From: Yponomeuta sedellus
Taxonomy: Eukaryota > Arthropoda > Insecta > Lepidoptera > Yponomeutidae
Assembly (NCBI GenBank): GCA_934045075.1
Contig: OW203734.1
Span: 18,764,182-18,828,181 of the forward strand
Direction: 5' to 3'
DNA: 64,000 nt
Shown here: positions 35,762 through 46,997 of the stretch, piece after piece
How the letters are laid out: the number at the start of each line of letters is the position of its first letter
Numbering within the stretch: the stretch's first letter is position 1
Program-made: the position numbers and the translations under genes
Notes under the pieces: generated by a model
The model's input: only the letters and a program-made list of their open reading frames with translations
What the model was told of the DNA's origin: nothing
The model's database searches: none

Positions 35762-35865
35762 TATGTAGGCTGTACACTTCCCACGGCACGCCACATGCGT
35801 TCTCTCAGAGAGAGTGTATGGGTATAATTACCACGAGTGCCCACCGCGGAGTGTATTATTCGATT
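35762..35865 (-). mobile_element. SINE-5-related tail fragment
   Basis: TTCTCTCAGAGAGAGTGTAT and GAGTGCCCACCGCGGA match the family 3' region. Confidence 0.45.
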
Positions 35866-35869
35866 GCAA

Positions 35870-36215
35870 CCCTGTATGTCCCCACTGCTGGGGCACGTCT
35901 CTTCCTGCATTGCAGGAAGGTTAGGCCATACTCCACCACGGGGGCCAAGTCCGGGTTGGTGGAGGGTTGTAAGACATTGGCGGGCCTTACTGTTAGAAGT
36001 AATCAAGCCGCCCATAAGGCCTCTGACATGTCTTAACGACTGCTATTACATGACAGCCGGCACCCACTGCTTAACGTGCCTTGCGAAGCACGGAAGCGCT
36101 CGGAAGAATGCCACTAGCGGTAGCAACGGGACGGTCACCCATCCAGCACCTGACCGCGCCTGTTGTTGCTTAACTCGAGTGATTGATTCCAACCACTCGG
36201 TTCGACTAGGCCACG
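35870..36215 (-). mobile_element. 5S-SINE, full length
   Basis: Reverse-complement body (TACTCCACCACGGGGGCCAA) leads to the 5S-like head (GGTCACCCATCCAGCACCTG, TTGCTTAACTCGAGTGATTG). Confidence 0.75.
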
Positions 36216-36590
36216 AGCGCTTCATTATTATTAGATCTAAAATGCATCTAGTTAATTTCTTTTCCGGTCCCGTACGCGAAGTCGGCGAGAGACTCTACGG
36301 TGCGGTTCAGCCCTACACCTGAATAGAACTCACTTAATTAGTTCTGGGGGACTATTCGAGAAGATGAGACGTCTAGAAAATTCGTAAATTCTAGTCTCCT
36401 GAACTAGATTTTTTGGTTCCCGGTCATGGCTGTTCACGTAACGTATCAAGTTCAATGGTCAGAATGTTGCAGTGACAAAATTATAAAAGTTCACATTGTA
36501 TTTATAATTTTACTGAAACTAGTTACTACTTAAAATTGTTTATAATATATTTTTTTAAGATTATGTTTGAATTTATTTGGGTACTTATCT
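36216..36590. other. Unassigned; short coding-like stretch
   Basis: The plus strand at 36,240-36,321 reads MHLVNFFSGPVREVGERLYG then AVQPYT and a stop, GC-richer than its surroundings. No convincing acceptor precedes it, so no gene is called. Confidence 0.2.
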
Positions 36591-36593
36591 TTT

Positions 36594-37281
36594 TTTTTTT
36601 TTACTTTATTGTACACGAAAAACACAAAAAAAGAAATACAATTACAAAAGAAATTACAAAAGAAATACTTTTATTACTAGAAAGCATTTAGAGCATAGAA
36701 AAGGACATTACGAAATCATTATTTTATTTTATTAATTTATCAAAGCCCACATCACAAAACAATATAAAATAAGTAAATAAATGTAGGCCAAACATAGGCC
36801 AATTACGGACTAATATTTTTTTATACAAATCTTATTTACGAAGCACAAAGCAGGCAACAGAGTTGCCTGGTCTTAGTTATATTAAAACAAGGTTTTGAAT
36901 ACCAAAATTAAGAATATCAAAATCAACATGATTCATGCAAAACATTTCGGCGCCTGTATGTGTATGTAAGTGTGTTTTTGTGTGTGTGTGAGTGAGAGAG
37001 ATTGAAGAGAAAGTCTTAAATTCAAGTTATTTTATATTTTTTATGACCTGGTGTCTGAAAGTTTTTTGAGATACATTAAATATATCAATGTCTGAAAAAG
37101 ATTGATTATAAGTTTTTGGCAAGCGACAACTTATGGAATTCTGAGCGTAATTCGTGTGGACAAAAGGAATGTGGAAGAGACTGCGGATATCATGTCTAGT
37201 GCGAGTAGATGGGGCTCGTAAATTTAATAAAGTATTAACTAGTTCAGGGCTGTCAGTAATGCCGTTGCAGATTTTGTTCAT
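36594..37281 (-). pseudogene. LINE 3' end: C-terminal coding remnant, 3' UTR and poly(A)
   Basis: The minus strand encodes TRHDIRSLFHIPFVHTNYAQ then DIDIFNVSQKTFRHQV, the C-terminal tail found in Jockey/CR1-type reverse transcriptases. About 430 bp of 3' UTR follows, ending in ACAATAAAGT and an A-run (plus-strand T-run at 36,590). Confidence 0.6.
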
Positions 37282-37299
37282 TCATTCATCATTATATTA

Positions 37300-37505
37300 T
37301 AAACGATTAAATGTACAATCTCTTGTCCCGGTCCCAAACTAGGATACCCTGTGCTATGATAACTAGGCAAGGACATCACAAACATGGCAAAACACCCAGA
37401 CTGGGGCAATTTGTACATATGTACCTATGGCTAACCCCAGTGGAAATTGAACACACGACCTCGGGCATAGTGATCAGATGTGATACCGCTAAACTATCAA
37501 GGAAG
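37300..37505 (-). mobile_element. SINE-4-type element
   Basis: CCCAAACTAGGATACCCTGT and ACATCACAAACATGGC, then a degenerate tRNA-like head on the minus strand (GAGGTCGTGTGTTCAATTTC). Confidence 0.55.
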
Positions 37506-37524
37506 TAGGGATAGGAGATATTTT

Positions 37525-37585
37525 TATCGCGGGTTCGAATCCCGGCATGGTTGGAGTTTTTAGCCTCTAAATAGGTTTTTAAAGT
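37525..37585 (+). mobile_element. SINE-1 3' fragment
   Basis: CGCGGGTTCGAATCCCGGCA and the tail CCTCTAAATAGGTTTTTAAA only. Confidence 0.65.
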
Positions 37586-37599
37586 TATTATTATATTAA

Positions 37600-37700
37600 A
37601 AAAATACTAAAAAATGTACGAACAAACATAACATAGTATTAAGCATAACATTTAAAACTAGAAAATGTACATACAAACATAACATAGTATTTAGCATAAC
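37600..37700 (+). repeat. Tandem duplication of a SINE-4 tail (about 54 bp units)
   Basis: AACATAACATAGTATTAAGC and AACATAACATAGTATTTAGC begin two successive units, each ending CATAACATTTAAAA. Confidence 0.55.
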
Positions 37701-37702
37701 AT

Positions 37703-37866
37703 TTAAAAATAGGCACATCCATTGCTTTTGGCCCTACACTAGGATACCCTGTGTCGTGGGAGTCAGAAACAGCGACATCACAAACATGTAAACATCCAAG
37801 ACCTGGGGGTTTTTTTTGCCCCCATAGCCGGCAGACGCACTATCGCTGCGCCACAGAGGCCGTCAA
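37703..37866 (-). mobile_element. SINE-4
   Basis: CACTAGGATACCCTGTGTCG, CATCCAAGACCTGGGGG and a minus-strand head with GCGCAGCGATAGTGCGTCTG. Confidence 0.65.
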
Positions 37867-37867
37867 A

Positions 37868-38045
37868 ACAAACGAACGATTTAATGAACGAACTAACGAA
37901 TCAATGAATGAATGGATGAACGAATGAACCAACGGTCAAACGAAAGAACGTACGTACGAACGAATGAATGAATTAATTAATTAATTAATGTAATGCTACC
38001 TTCCTCGGGGAAGTAACCCCTACCCCTGTGGGGACATAATGGGTT
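37868..38045 (+). repeat. Degenerate GAAC/GAAT tetranucleotide tract plus 5S-SINE tail
   Basis: Runs of GAACGAAT/GAATGAAT end in (AATT)n at 37,986; 38,000-38,045 resembles the 5S-SINE tail (CCTTCCTCGGGGAAG, GGGACATAATGGG). Confidence 0.5.
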
Positions 38046-38054
38046 TATGATGAA

Positions 38055-38460
38055 ATGCTACAAATCTCTTCCAGACACGGTTTTCCGGGTCGGCCCTGCC
38101 TCCTTAGGGCCGTGTGCGAGAACATCAGCACTCATTACATCAGACATAACAATTTCAAATTTACAATAAATGTTTTTAGTTATGTTTGGATCCGACTGGT
38201 TACTGCTAAGACTGCTAATCGCCCCCTGGAGTTGAAGAATCCCGCGCTCGACGCTCCCTCGTTCCGATGCATTGTTCTGACGATTTTTGTCTTCGAGATA
38301 AACGTTCAACTCATTAGGATTCCGCCGGGAGCCGTCGCGAACACTGGGTTTCCAGCTCAGCTGCATTTGTGGAGGCAAATGGGTTATGGAATGGCGGAGG
38401 ATTTAACACGTTCACGAAGCTCTGGATGGATTGCTGTGGTTTTCAAAGATTGCAGGTGAA
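38055..38460. other. GC-richer block open on both strands
   Basis: The plus strand is open for 134 codons and the minus strand for 106 codons (38,058-38,378). Neither has a recognised domain. Composition stands out from the AT-rich flanks. It could be a non-coding exon, an exon fragment or an unrecognised repeat. Confidence 0.25.
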
Positions 38461-38819
38461 CAGTGTGCGATGATGACGTGCGTGCAGGTAGAAAATATGA
38501 ATTTTAAGTGGTTTAAAAGCCATAGCAAATAAACGTCAAAGCTGTTAGGTTTATAATTATTAGATTATGTAGAGAAGAAGCTGACGAGGATGTATGTTTT
38601 TTTTTGAAAACACATTCTAACATGATTAACACGGTTTTGCAACTTGTTACACTCACGGATGTAATTTACATCCGTGGTTACACTACACTAGACAAAATCG
38701 TCCTCGTTGGCATTTATCGTTTTAAAAGTAATCCTTTTTTAAACCGCGTCGGTGGTAACTCTAACATATCTTGAAGAATCTTATTATAAAACCGTATAAC
38801 TTTCGTATTTGTACCTATT

Positions 38820-38930
38820 GAAATTATTTATACAGCGTCCAGTGGCACCTTCACTCGCACTAGGTGGGAGAAGTGTAGGTATTTTAACGATGGTTTAGGC
38901 TTGTCCAGCGCCTATACCATCCTGTACAAG
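38820..38930 (-). mobile_element. SINE-5 3' fragment
   Basis: TTATACAGCGTCCAGTGGCA and GTAGG..TTTAGGCTTGTCCAGCGCCT match 6,695-6,800. Confidence 0.5.
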
Positions 38931-38961
38931 GAACCGTAAACAGTGCCTCATAAAGGATGTA

Positions 38962-39186
38962 GTCTGTTAGCTCTTAGAATATACTTCGGGCTCTAGAGTA
39001 GGCTTCGGTTTTCGCCGAAAGCACACGAGTGTAGGTAACACTACTTCCTGCTCTGTATAAAACTTTTCTTCCCGATTTTGAAAAGTTATGTAAAATTATA
39101 AATAACAATACAAAATAAACCTTACCTTATTGCAATATTCGATTCTATCCGATAGTAGCCGAGGTATATTCTTAAAGCTAACAGAC
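38962..39186. mobile_element. MITE-D copy 2 (225 bp), empty site for MITE-B
   Basis: Ends GTCTGTTAGCTCTTAGAATA and TATTCTTAAAGCTAACAGAC. It contains ACTTCCTGCTCTGTATAAAA, the uninterrupted form of the site that holds MITE-B at 54,645. Confidence 0.65.
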
Positions 39187-39189
39187 TGT

Positions 39190-39730
39190 AGACAAAACAT
39201 TTAGTTGAGAAGCTAAATAATAATAGGCCAGTTATTCAATAAGACCAGAGGGTTATTGACGAGGGACGTGACAACAAGTTATTATGCGTTTGTATTGTTT
39301 TAATTCGAGATTTGAATAATCCTTGCGCCACCTTTTAGACACGACGGCCTTAGCTTTAATTTGCGATAAACTTAGTCATACCATTATCTAAGTTGGACTG
39401 CATCCTAGAAAAAATTTGAGCATCGTTATGCTTAGTAGTCTGCTATAAAAAAGAGATAGCAAATTATTGCTAATTTATTGTTTGTATATTTGCTCAAAAA
39501 AACGTTTTATTACCTACAATCAGAAAGGCTATGTTAAAAGATAAATACCTAAGTTGTTTTCTCTACGACTAAAACTTTTCATATTGTGACTTGTCGAAAA
39601 ATGACATTCCAGTCACGTGATACAAAAAAGCGTCATACAAATCGGACGTGAGCTGTGACGTCACTATTTAACGTTACGCCTTATAATTTATAGAGCGTTT
39701 GTCAATAATCGCGTTTTTCTTCTTTTTCCT
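39190..39730. other. Unassigned, with a TGACGTCA-bearing repeat
   Basis: 39,590-39,710 (GAGCTGTGACGTCACTATTT, GTTACGCCTTATAATTTATA) is related to 43,730-43,850. The rest shows no feature. Confidence 0.4.
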
Positions 39731-39734
39731 CGTA

Positions 39735-39985
39735 TCCTCATGACTGAGGGACGTGACTATGGGGCTTCTGCTTCCACCACTAGCTCTCTCCATTCGTTCC
39801 GATTATGCGTCAGATGTAGGGCTGCTTGTAGTGGCCCTCCCGAATCTTTTGTTATAGTGTCTGTCCAACACACTAGTTCTCGTCCTCTGCTTCGTTTCCT
39901 TCTGGCACGCATCGGACGGTATGTCCACAGGACTTCAAGGTTGGGTGCGGATTGTGAAAAGCCTCGTCTTTATCCGAAGTTCTTC
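39735..39985 (-). pseudogene. LINE C-terminal remnant
   Basis: The minus strand encodes GGPLQAALHLTHNRNEWREL and VVEAEAP, the terminal motif of insect endonuclease/reverse-transcriptase elements. Confidence 0.5.
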
Positions 39986-40545
39986 TAAAATAGACTCGTT
40001 TGTGCGGCGCTCATTCCAAGATATACGCGGAATTCTCCGCTAGCAGCACCACACTTCGAACGCATCTATCCCTTTCAGAATACTTATTTTCGAGTTATCT
40101 TGTATACATCTTTTTATACATTTAGTCATTTTAGAAAACGTTTAGAATGAAATGAAATTTCGACTTGTTTCCAATAGCATAATTCTTGGACTTCAATAGA
40201 GATATCCAGTATCTATGTACTTATATTATTATGGTGCTTTTACGTAAGCACTATTTGTCATTTGCGTGTAGTACCTATAATAGTTTTTATTACAGATATT
40301 TTAATAAGCATGTGCATTTAAGTTACAAGGATATTACCTACTTTATGTAAGTAGGTAATGAATTATCCATATCCACTCTCCACATCAAAAAAGGTTAGCT
40401 AACTATATACTTTTAAAACAGCCTTTGTAGAAAATAATTTTAGGACAATAATTTTTCTTTTCAGTTCTACGTATTGAGATGATTTATACAGCGTCAGGAC
40501 ATTGTTAATCAGTTCCACTTACTTAATAATTAAAGGTAAGCACAC
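39986..40545. other. Unassigned spacer
   Basis: No gene. ATGATTTATACAGCGTC at 40,480 is a scrap of the SINE-5 3' end. Confidence 0.35.
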
Positions 40546-40547
40546 AA

Positions 40548-40755
40548 TATCATGTAATGGCAGTCGTTAAGCCAAGTCAGAGGCCTTATGGACGGCTTGA
40601 TAACGTCTGACAGTAAGGCTCGCCATTGTCATACAATCCTCCACCAGCCCGGACTTGGCCCCCGTGGTGGAGTATGGCCTAACCCGCGATGCAGGAAGAG
40701 ACCCGTGCCCCAGCTTTGGGAACGTACAAGGGGTTGATATCAAATCATCACTCAA
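40548..40755 (+). mobile_element. 5S-SINE body
   Basis: Starts at TCATGTAATGGCAGTCGTTA and carries the body to a GGGTTGATATCAAATCATC tail; the head is missing. Confidence 0.6.
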
Positions 40756-41083
40756 CTTCATAAAACAATATAATCATAGTAGGCGTTCGCTAAGAACTCA
40801 ATAAACCAAATGAATGCGTGGGACTTTCATTCTATGGATTTATGTCGTTGCCATATTAACTTCCTCGTGCAATTAAAGATGTAATAATAATTGATCAAGA
40901 CAAGAACTTATAAGTCATCCTTAAATAGGCTACTCAAAAACCTGCATTTCGCACGGCACTTTAATACAATCACATTGTCTTACGTTCCACTCTCCGTATA
41001 ATAATCAGTAGAATCTAAAGTAGTAGAATTCTTTCTCTCCAAATATTACAAATATACTTTTTGTCTGTAGGTTTATCCCATAT

Positions 41084-41262
41084 AGGCTCTGTTTCACAAT
41101 CTGCAGATAAAGTTCCGGATAAGCTATCCGCAACCGTTTGTTCTAAATTCGAAACCATAAAGAAACACACGCAATATGAGAATATTTAAATTTAGAACAA
41201 ACGGCAGCCCTGGTTCCGGATAGCTTATCAGGAACTTTATTTGAACATTGTGAAACGGGCTC
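41084..41262. mobile_element. MITE-C copy 2
   Basis: GGCTCTGTTTCACAATCTGC to GAACATTGTGAAACGGGCTC; colinear with 22,672-22,850. Confidence 0.65.
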
Positions 41263-41289
41263 TTATTGTTCCTATCATGCTTGATATTA

Positions 41290-41525
41290 TAACTTAATGT
41301 TTATGTATGTTTATAATAGTATGTTTCTATGTAAGTTTATTATATTACTTATACGTATGTACATTAATATTTGATGACCACCAACTACCCGTCTCAATTT
41401 CTCCTGCTGCAATCTTTCCAATTTAAGGTTGCCTCTATCAGCAATCAGGCCGCCAATTGTACCTCTTCTTTTGTAATTGTTGTCTCTGTAATTAATTTCT
41501 CGTGTGTACAATAAAGAATATTCTT
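41290..41525 (+). mobile_element. LINE 3' UTR
   Basis: CTCAATTTCTCCTGCTGCAA and AAGGTTGCCTCTATCAGCAA precede GTGTACAATAAAGAATATTC, an insect LINE 3' end. Confidence 0.5.
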
Positions 41526-41544
41526 ATGTTATCTTACAATCAAA

Positions 41545-41843
41545 ACCTTCCAAAAAAATATGTTAAGCACACTTTGTGCCAAAAGAGCTTCTATAACATA
41601 AAGGACTATTTAGATGACGATGATGTCTGGAATTAAAGCCAGTGCAATGTTCTATGTTTTATAATAATTATGTAAACTATGTTAATTAAGGACTGAAAAG
41701 ACTAAGTTTGGAGTTTTTTTGTCCATTTTGATCCCTCCACAATGATCTAAATTTTCAAATGGACACCTAGTTTGGATTGTAACGTTCATTAAGCCGCAGT
41801 TACTGTGCTACTTTGAATAAAACCTTCATTTCATTTCATTACA
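41545..41843 (+). mobile_element. Jockey/CR1-like LINE 3' end
   Basis: Same as 12,010-12,305: KYVKHTLCQKSFYNIKDYLD coding end, then 3' UTR and TTTCATTTCATT tail. Confidence 0.7.
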
Positions 41844-41894
41844 GGCAGTGGCCGGTTTCATGGAACTACTATTCATGGTTTAATATTTTTAATT

Positions 41895-42005
41895 GTATAT
41901 AGCCTATAAACGTCCCACTGCAGGGCAAAGGCCTTCTCTCAGAAAGAGAGAGAAAGAGAGAGAGAATATGGGCTCAAGTACCACGCGTACCCACCGCGGA
42001 TATAG
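41895..42005 (-). mobile_element. SINE-5-related 3' fragment
   Basis: TATAGCCTATAAACGTCCCA and GTACCCACCGCGGATA, the reverse complement of the family 3' region, with a GAGA run between. Confidence 0.45.
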
Positions 42006-42022
42006 AGATAGAGAACAGATAG

Positions 42023-42298
42023 AGATATATATCGCACCCTCGGAACGAAAGAGGCCTAAGTCAAAAAATAGTTTAAATACTCAAAAAAATCTCAAAAATT
42101 GAGTACCTAACAATCATAGAGAGACATAAAAAGGTATGCTCTATCCGATGAATAGTAAAACAAAGGCACTTATTGTAAAAAAAGAGCATAGCGAATCTTC
42201 CGTCCACGGCATACCTTTTTATGACTATATGATTGTAACTCAATTTCACTATTTTTTGAATTAGGCCTCTTTCGTTCTGAGGGTGCGATATATATAGC
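42023..42298. mobile_element. Foldback element (about 275 bp)
   Basis: ATATATATCGCACCCTCGGA (left) and its near-complement at the right end, plus ACATAAAAAGGTATGC mirrored at 42,209-42,225. Arms are about 90-110 bp with small indels. Confidence 0.6.
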
Positions 42299-42337
42299 TG
42301 TATGAGCATTTCGAGTCAATAAGAGATACTATTGTCA

Positions 42338-42640
42338 TAGGAGCGGCGGTAGCCCGGTGGGTAATGGACTCGGAAGCGAGAGACCCAGGTTCGATTCCCA
42401 GCGCGGGCATGTACCAATGACTTTGTTTTCCAAGTTAATTTGTGAAGTTATTAGTAATACCACTCGCTAACGGTGAAGGAAAACATCGTGGGGAATCCTG
42501 CAGAGTTCTGCTGAGGTGTTCGAATACCTCCGCGCCTGAAATTGAAAATCCGCGGGGGCGCGTGTGGTAATTAAGCCCATACTCTCTCTATCTGAGAGAA
42601 GGCTTGCAGTGGCACGTTTATAGGCTACATAAATAAGACG
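42338..42640 (+). mobile_element. SINE-5-related, full length
   Basis: tRNA-like head (GGTAGCCCGGTGGGTAATGG, GGTTCGATTCCC), GCGGGCATGTACCAATGACT, body, and tail GGCACGTTTATAGGCTACAT. Confidence 0.65.
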
Positions 42641-42980
42641 TTTTATTGTTTGATGAAGAATCCGCCATAATAAAACTATAGGTAAACAGTTCAAATTTTA
42701 GCTGGTTATAGGTAACCAGTTAAAATTATCACAAAAGTTTGAAATCTAACGGAACTCTATAGGTAAATTAAGACAGACGGAGGGGGAGTAGGCTCAGTAA
42801 GTAATGAATAAAAACTAAATTAAATAAAAGTAATGAATAACAAAAGAAGCCTAAAAAGAACGACGATACTAACGAATTCCCGGCAAATAACATGAACAAA
42901 TCCGTGGCGTCTGTGGACCCGTGAAAGCAATAAATTTTTTTATTGTTTATATATTTGACTTGACTAAGTCTATATTCTTC

Positions 42981-43140
42981 TTAATGCACTAACCCGTGCT
43001 AAGGACAATTTTTAAAACACATTTAGAGGCTAAAAATTCCACCCATGCCGGGACTCGAACCGTGGCACGGTTAGCAAGAGGTCGTGGGTTCGAGTCCCGG
43101 CATGGGTGGAGTTTTTAGCCTCTAAATAGGTTTTTAAAAT
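42981..43140. mobile_element. SINE-1 foldback
   Basis: Inverted linker and tRNA half (TAATGCACTAACCCGTGCTA to GACTCGAACC) is joined to a direct half (GGTTAGCAAGAGGTCGTGGG to tail). ACTAAGTCT and ACTAAAGTCT flank it. Confidence 0.65.
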
Positions 43141-43144
43141 TAAC

Positions 43145-43960
43145 TAAAGTCTGAAAAATTCTCAGTCAGAACAAATGAGACGAGAGATATTTCAAAGTCT
43201 GGTAATTTGTCGAGCACTATACCACGTGGGAAGTCACAAATCATCCCGTTAGTAACAAAGATGATAACTCATTTCCTTAGAAAGTACATTTCCTATCAAT
43301 TACATCTAAACAATGTGTATAATACGTAACAATCGAACAGGCTCCCAGACTTCGGGGTGAAAAACAACAAATTGTATTAGGTATGAAAACAAAAATTTGT
43401 ATAATCACAGTAATTACGTTGGATATGTACGTGGATGCTATGAAATGAGCGGAAACTGCGTGTTACGGTTTAATAATTTGAATGCTTCGAGTCAATTAAA
43501 TGCGTCGTCGTACTTTACAAGGTCAGGGTAGGTTATTGTCTTCAGCGAATGTGTTTCAAACTGTCAGACATGCGTCACTCCTTCTTGCCACTTAAATAAA
43601 ATATTAAATAATTCAGCCTTGATGAGTGGAATGGAGAAGATGCACAAAAAAGGCTGAGAGGCCGTGTGAAATTAAATGAAGGTGGTTTTGTTATCTTTGA
43701 TTAATACTTTTCGTAATATAACCTGTAGAAAATTCAGTAAAGTCACGAAGTACAAAAGTGCTCCTTACGAATTGAGCGCAAGCTATGACGTCACAACTTG
43801 TACCTACGTAACGCCTTATGATGTCTACAGCGTTTATCAATATTTGGGTTTCCTCGTGCATCTACACCCTTAGAAAACGTTTAGAGTTAGATGAAAAAAC
43901 TAAACGGCTGAAAAAGCAATTGAAATTAAAAAAACAAAAGAAATTCAATATAGAGGACGG
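43145..43960. other. Unassigned; one TGACGTCA-bearing repeat
   Basis: 43,730-43,850 is related to 39,590-39,710. No exon can be supported. Confidence 0.4.
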
Positions 43961-43964
43961 TTTC

Positions 43965-44045
43965 TACGTGGAATCCAGTGCTAAATAAATACAAATCACG
44001 CGCCTTATAAGCGAACCTGTCCGCAGACGTTGTGAGTGTTGTGAA
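43965..44045 (+). mobile_element. Penelope-like fragment
   Basis: CGTGGAATCCAGTGCTAAAT and CAAATCACGCGCCTTATAAG match 15,425-15,500. Confidence 0.45.
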
Positions 44046-44470
44046 TAGAATAAAATATTTTTCATTTCTTAACTCGGAAAGTAGTGTTGTTTTGATCTGA
44101 TTATTGGGTGGACAATGCTGCGTCAGAGAGGGAAAAACTCATTTAAATTACTTCCCACCTAAGGGCTGGAATGAATTTTAAAAATAGAACTCTACTGACA
44201 GCTGTGAAGAGTTTTATGTAAAAAAAACTAATTAACTAAAATGCTACGGCCATGTGAGTTTCTAAACAGCTAGTTCACAAACTTAGCGCAAACTTCTTTG
44301 AACGGAATAACCCGCAACAATGACGCTGTGAGTTCCATATTTAAAATGTCGACATAAATTGGCGGCATACTTATCTGTTATATATAAGTATCTGTGACGG
44401 AATTCAAAAAAATAGGTAATATTCTTTTATGCACAGATTTGAATATGTATTAATAATGAGATTTTATTTT
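44046..44470. other. Unassigned spacer
   Basis: About 425 bp with nothing that can be supported. Confidence 0.35.
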
Positions 44471-44474
44471 CTAC

Positions 44475-44665
44475 TAGCTGACCCAGCGAACTTCGTACCG
44501 CCTACAATCGATTCTTAATTTTTTTATTTTTTTGTCTCTGCAAGGACCATCCTCGTAAGTACTTCAAGGAATATTCTAAGAAAAGAATTAGCAATAACGG
44601 TTCAGCTGCTCTCGAGATTTGCGCTTACCAACACATTCAGCGATTAATTTTTATATTATAGATGA
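44475..44665 (+). repeat. Dispersed repeat, intact version
   Basis: CTAGCTGACCCAGCGAACTT to ACATTCAGCGATTAATTTTT. It contains the uninterrupted GGTTCAGCTGCTCTCG site that in the 48.4 kb copy holds MITE-B. Confidence 0.6.
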
Positions 44666-45320
44666 GGAAATGAAAAGTAGAGTGTTCTCTAATCCGGGGT
44701 ATTTAGACCTCGGCTATAGTCCGAGTAGGAATTGATCCTTTCGACCCTCAGTTAACAATCTACTATTATTTGCTAAAGCATGGTAATAACATATCAAGTA
44801 GGTGGTAACCTAGCATTATGGTACAGGCATGCTCTACCCGTCAGGGTGTGCATATATTACTTTGCTTGTGAAAACAAAAAGCCTACCTATTTATTAGCTA
44901 AATTAGGAACTAAATCAAAAATATGTACACGAATCTTTGTACAGTAATTACAAGAAAAAATGTTTAGCTTTAAACCAACTTAAGGTCATGGTTATATAAC
45001 TTGAGATCAGTTGTGGATCATTTTAGAAGTGCTTTACCTTATAATACAGTTTATCTATAAGAATGTATGTACAGTTACAATACAGGTATGTATACAGTTT
45101 ATCTAATGAATGAATGTGTGTCGGCCCATTGCCAAAAACTAAGTGACTTAAGGGTAGAATAATTGATTGTACTCGCCACTTCAGTATAAACATGACCACG
45201 TTTTATCTAATAAATAATAATAGAAATTATTATTAATACTTTATGGCACCATAAAATCGTAAAATGTGGCGAACTTAATGCCATAAGCATTTTCTACCAG
45301 TCAGAAATCGTGGTTTTATT
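44666..45320. other. Unassigned AT-rich spacer
   Basis: No coding frame or shared repeat was recognised; short ACAGTTTATCTA direct repeats occur near 45,050 and 45,095. Confidence 0.35.
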
Positions 45321-45324
45321 CTTT

Positions 45325-45495
45325 TTCTGGTTGTGCATTAAAGTGTTCTCTATTTATCTAAATAATCCCGATTAGAACGTTTAATATATAACTAAAACGC
45401 GACACGTTTAATACAAACATAAACATACATAACCTCACGCATGTGTCCCAGAGGGGTAGGCAGAGACCAGGGACTACCACTTGCCACGATCCACT
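45325..45495. mobile_element. Two LINE end fragments
   Basis: 45,325-45,365 is a plus-oriented tail (CTGGTTGTGCATTAAAGTGT). 45,415-45,495 (ATAACCTCACGCATGTGTCC) matches the minus-oriented LINE end at 62,290-62,355. Confidence 0.5.
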
Positions 45496-45945
45496 CGTTT
45501 AATATGTAACTAAAACTAATATTTACGTTTTTTTCCAAAGTTTTATACGTCTTCTATGGTATAAAAATAATGTTATTCCAATCTAAGTTAGACGCATGTT
45601 TCCCGTTCGCGACTAGGTATTACACAAACATTTTTATTATCATACTTTCATAGCAAAGTGCCACAAACGAAACAATCAATAAAGCAACAATATTTTATGT
45701 CTCAATTATCTGCTTCTGTTTTAAATTTGTTTTTCAATAACAATCTTGAACCTATCAAATCTATTGGCTTTTCTCGTAAGAAATGCGACAGGTCATAGTA
45801 TATTTTTATAACCTGCGATGTTCACACATAGTTTTACATTTGACAGATGATCAGAGACGTACGTGGCTAAAATCCGGCTTTTGAAAAAAAAAGTCACACC
45901 GATTTCACATAAAATACAGATACGACCAACTTTAAAAAGAAAGAA
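45496..45945. other. Unassigned spacer
   Basis: No supported feature. Confidence 0.35.
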
Positions 45946-45949
45946 AGAT

Positions 45950-46075
45950 AGAATACTTTAATGCACCACCAGAAAAAAGAACACGACCATGATTTCTTAA
46001 ATCTAAGTAATGTTATACAATTGGCGGTCGTATCGCTAAGAGCGATCTCTTCCAGACAACTTTATTGTATAACTA
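45950..46075 (-). mobile_element. LINE 3' tail fragment
   Basis: ATACTTTAATGCACCACCAG and GTAATGTTATACAATTGGCG; same tail as at 35,645. Confidence 0.55.
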
Positions 46076-46214
46076 AACAATCTTTAGTTATTGTGTTTAA
46101 TGAGTGAAATTTTTTCAGCCGAAAACTCTGTTAAAATAGTTAAAAACTTTTCTGAAAAGTATGTGGAATTTCTTATTTAGCTTCTTCTCTCTGAAACTAA
46201 CAGCTTTGACGTTC

Positions 46215-46480
46215 ATTAATTGATGAACCGTGGTAGCGGAGCGGTAGAAAGTAGGCTTCGCATTCGTGAGGTCGTGGGTTCGAATCCCGGCATGTACCAA
46301 TGACTTTTTTCTAAGTTACGCACATTTTTCAAGTTAAAGTAGCAATACCACCGTTAACTATAATGCAAAAAGTCGTGAGGAAACCTGAGTATCTGGGGTG
46401 TTCACATAGCACTTGAAGTTGCCAATCCGCGGTGGGCAAGCGTGGTGATTAAAAGCCCATACTCTCTCTTTTTTGCCCTT
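46215..46480 (+). mobile_element. SINE-5-related
   Basis: tRNA-like head (GTGGTAGCGGAGCGGTAGAA, GGTTCGAATCCC), GCATGTACCAATGACTTT, body to AAAAGCCCATACTCTCTC. Confidence 0.6.
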
Positions 46481-46509
46481 TTTTGGTGAACATAATGTTT
46501 TTTAAAATT

Positions 46510-46710
46510 AACTAACTGTGCCCCGTGGTTTATCGATTTTCCCATGGGAATAGGATATTTGCCCGCAGTATAACGTAGCCTATGAGTTAATCCAGGGCGT
46601 CAGCTAACTCCATACCAAATTTTATTTAATTCGCTCCAGCGGTTTAGACATGAAGAAGTTACAAATACACTCTCACAAACTTTCACATTTATATTATTAG
46701 TGTGATGTGA
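46510..46710 (+). repeat. Unclassified dispersed-element-like segment
   Basis: TTAATCCAGGGCGTCAGCTA to CTCCAGCGGTTTAGACATGA and TTATATTATTAGTGTGATG has the look of insect non-autonomous elements, but only one copy is in this window. Confidence 0.3.
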
Positions 46711-46997
46711 TGGCCTTAATCAGAGCTATGGCATTGAAAAACTATTTATTGATCATGTTGATACTTATTATCTATATTTGGTACATTCGTATATTCTTGC
46801 TTGGTTAGCGTAGCACAGAGTATCCCAATTAATGACCAGCCTCTGTATTACCTAGCTTTCCCCTCTATAGGGTTAATAGAGGGGAAAGTATGAATGTACC
46901 TACCAAATATGGATAATAAGTACCCTTTACACAATCACAAACTTTCGCCTTTATATTAGTTTGATAATATAATGTATAGTTTAATATACATATAATA

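Noticed and set aside
36240..36321. Terminal exon encoding FFSGPVREVGERLYGAVQPY
   Set aside because: Coding-like, but the only upstream AGs lack a pyrimidine tract and no partner exon was found; kept as a note only.
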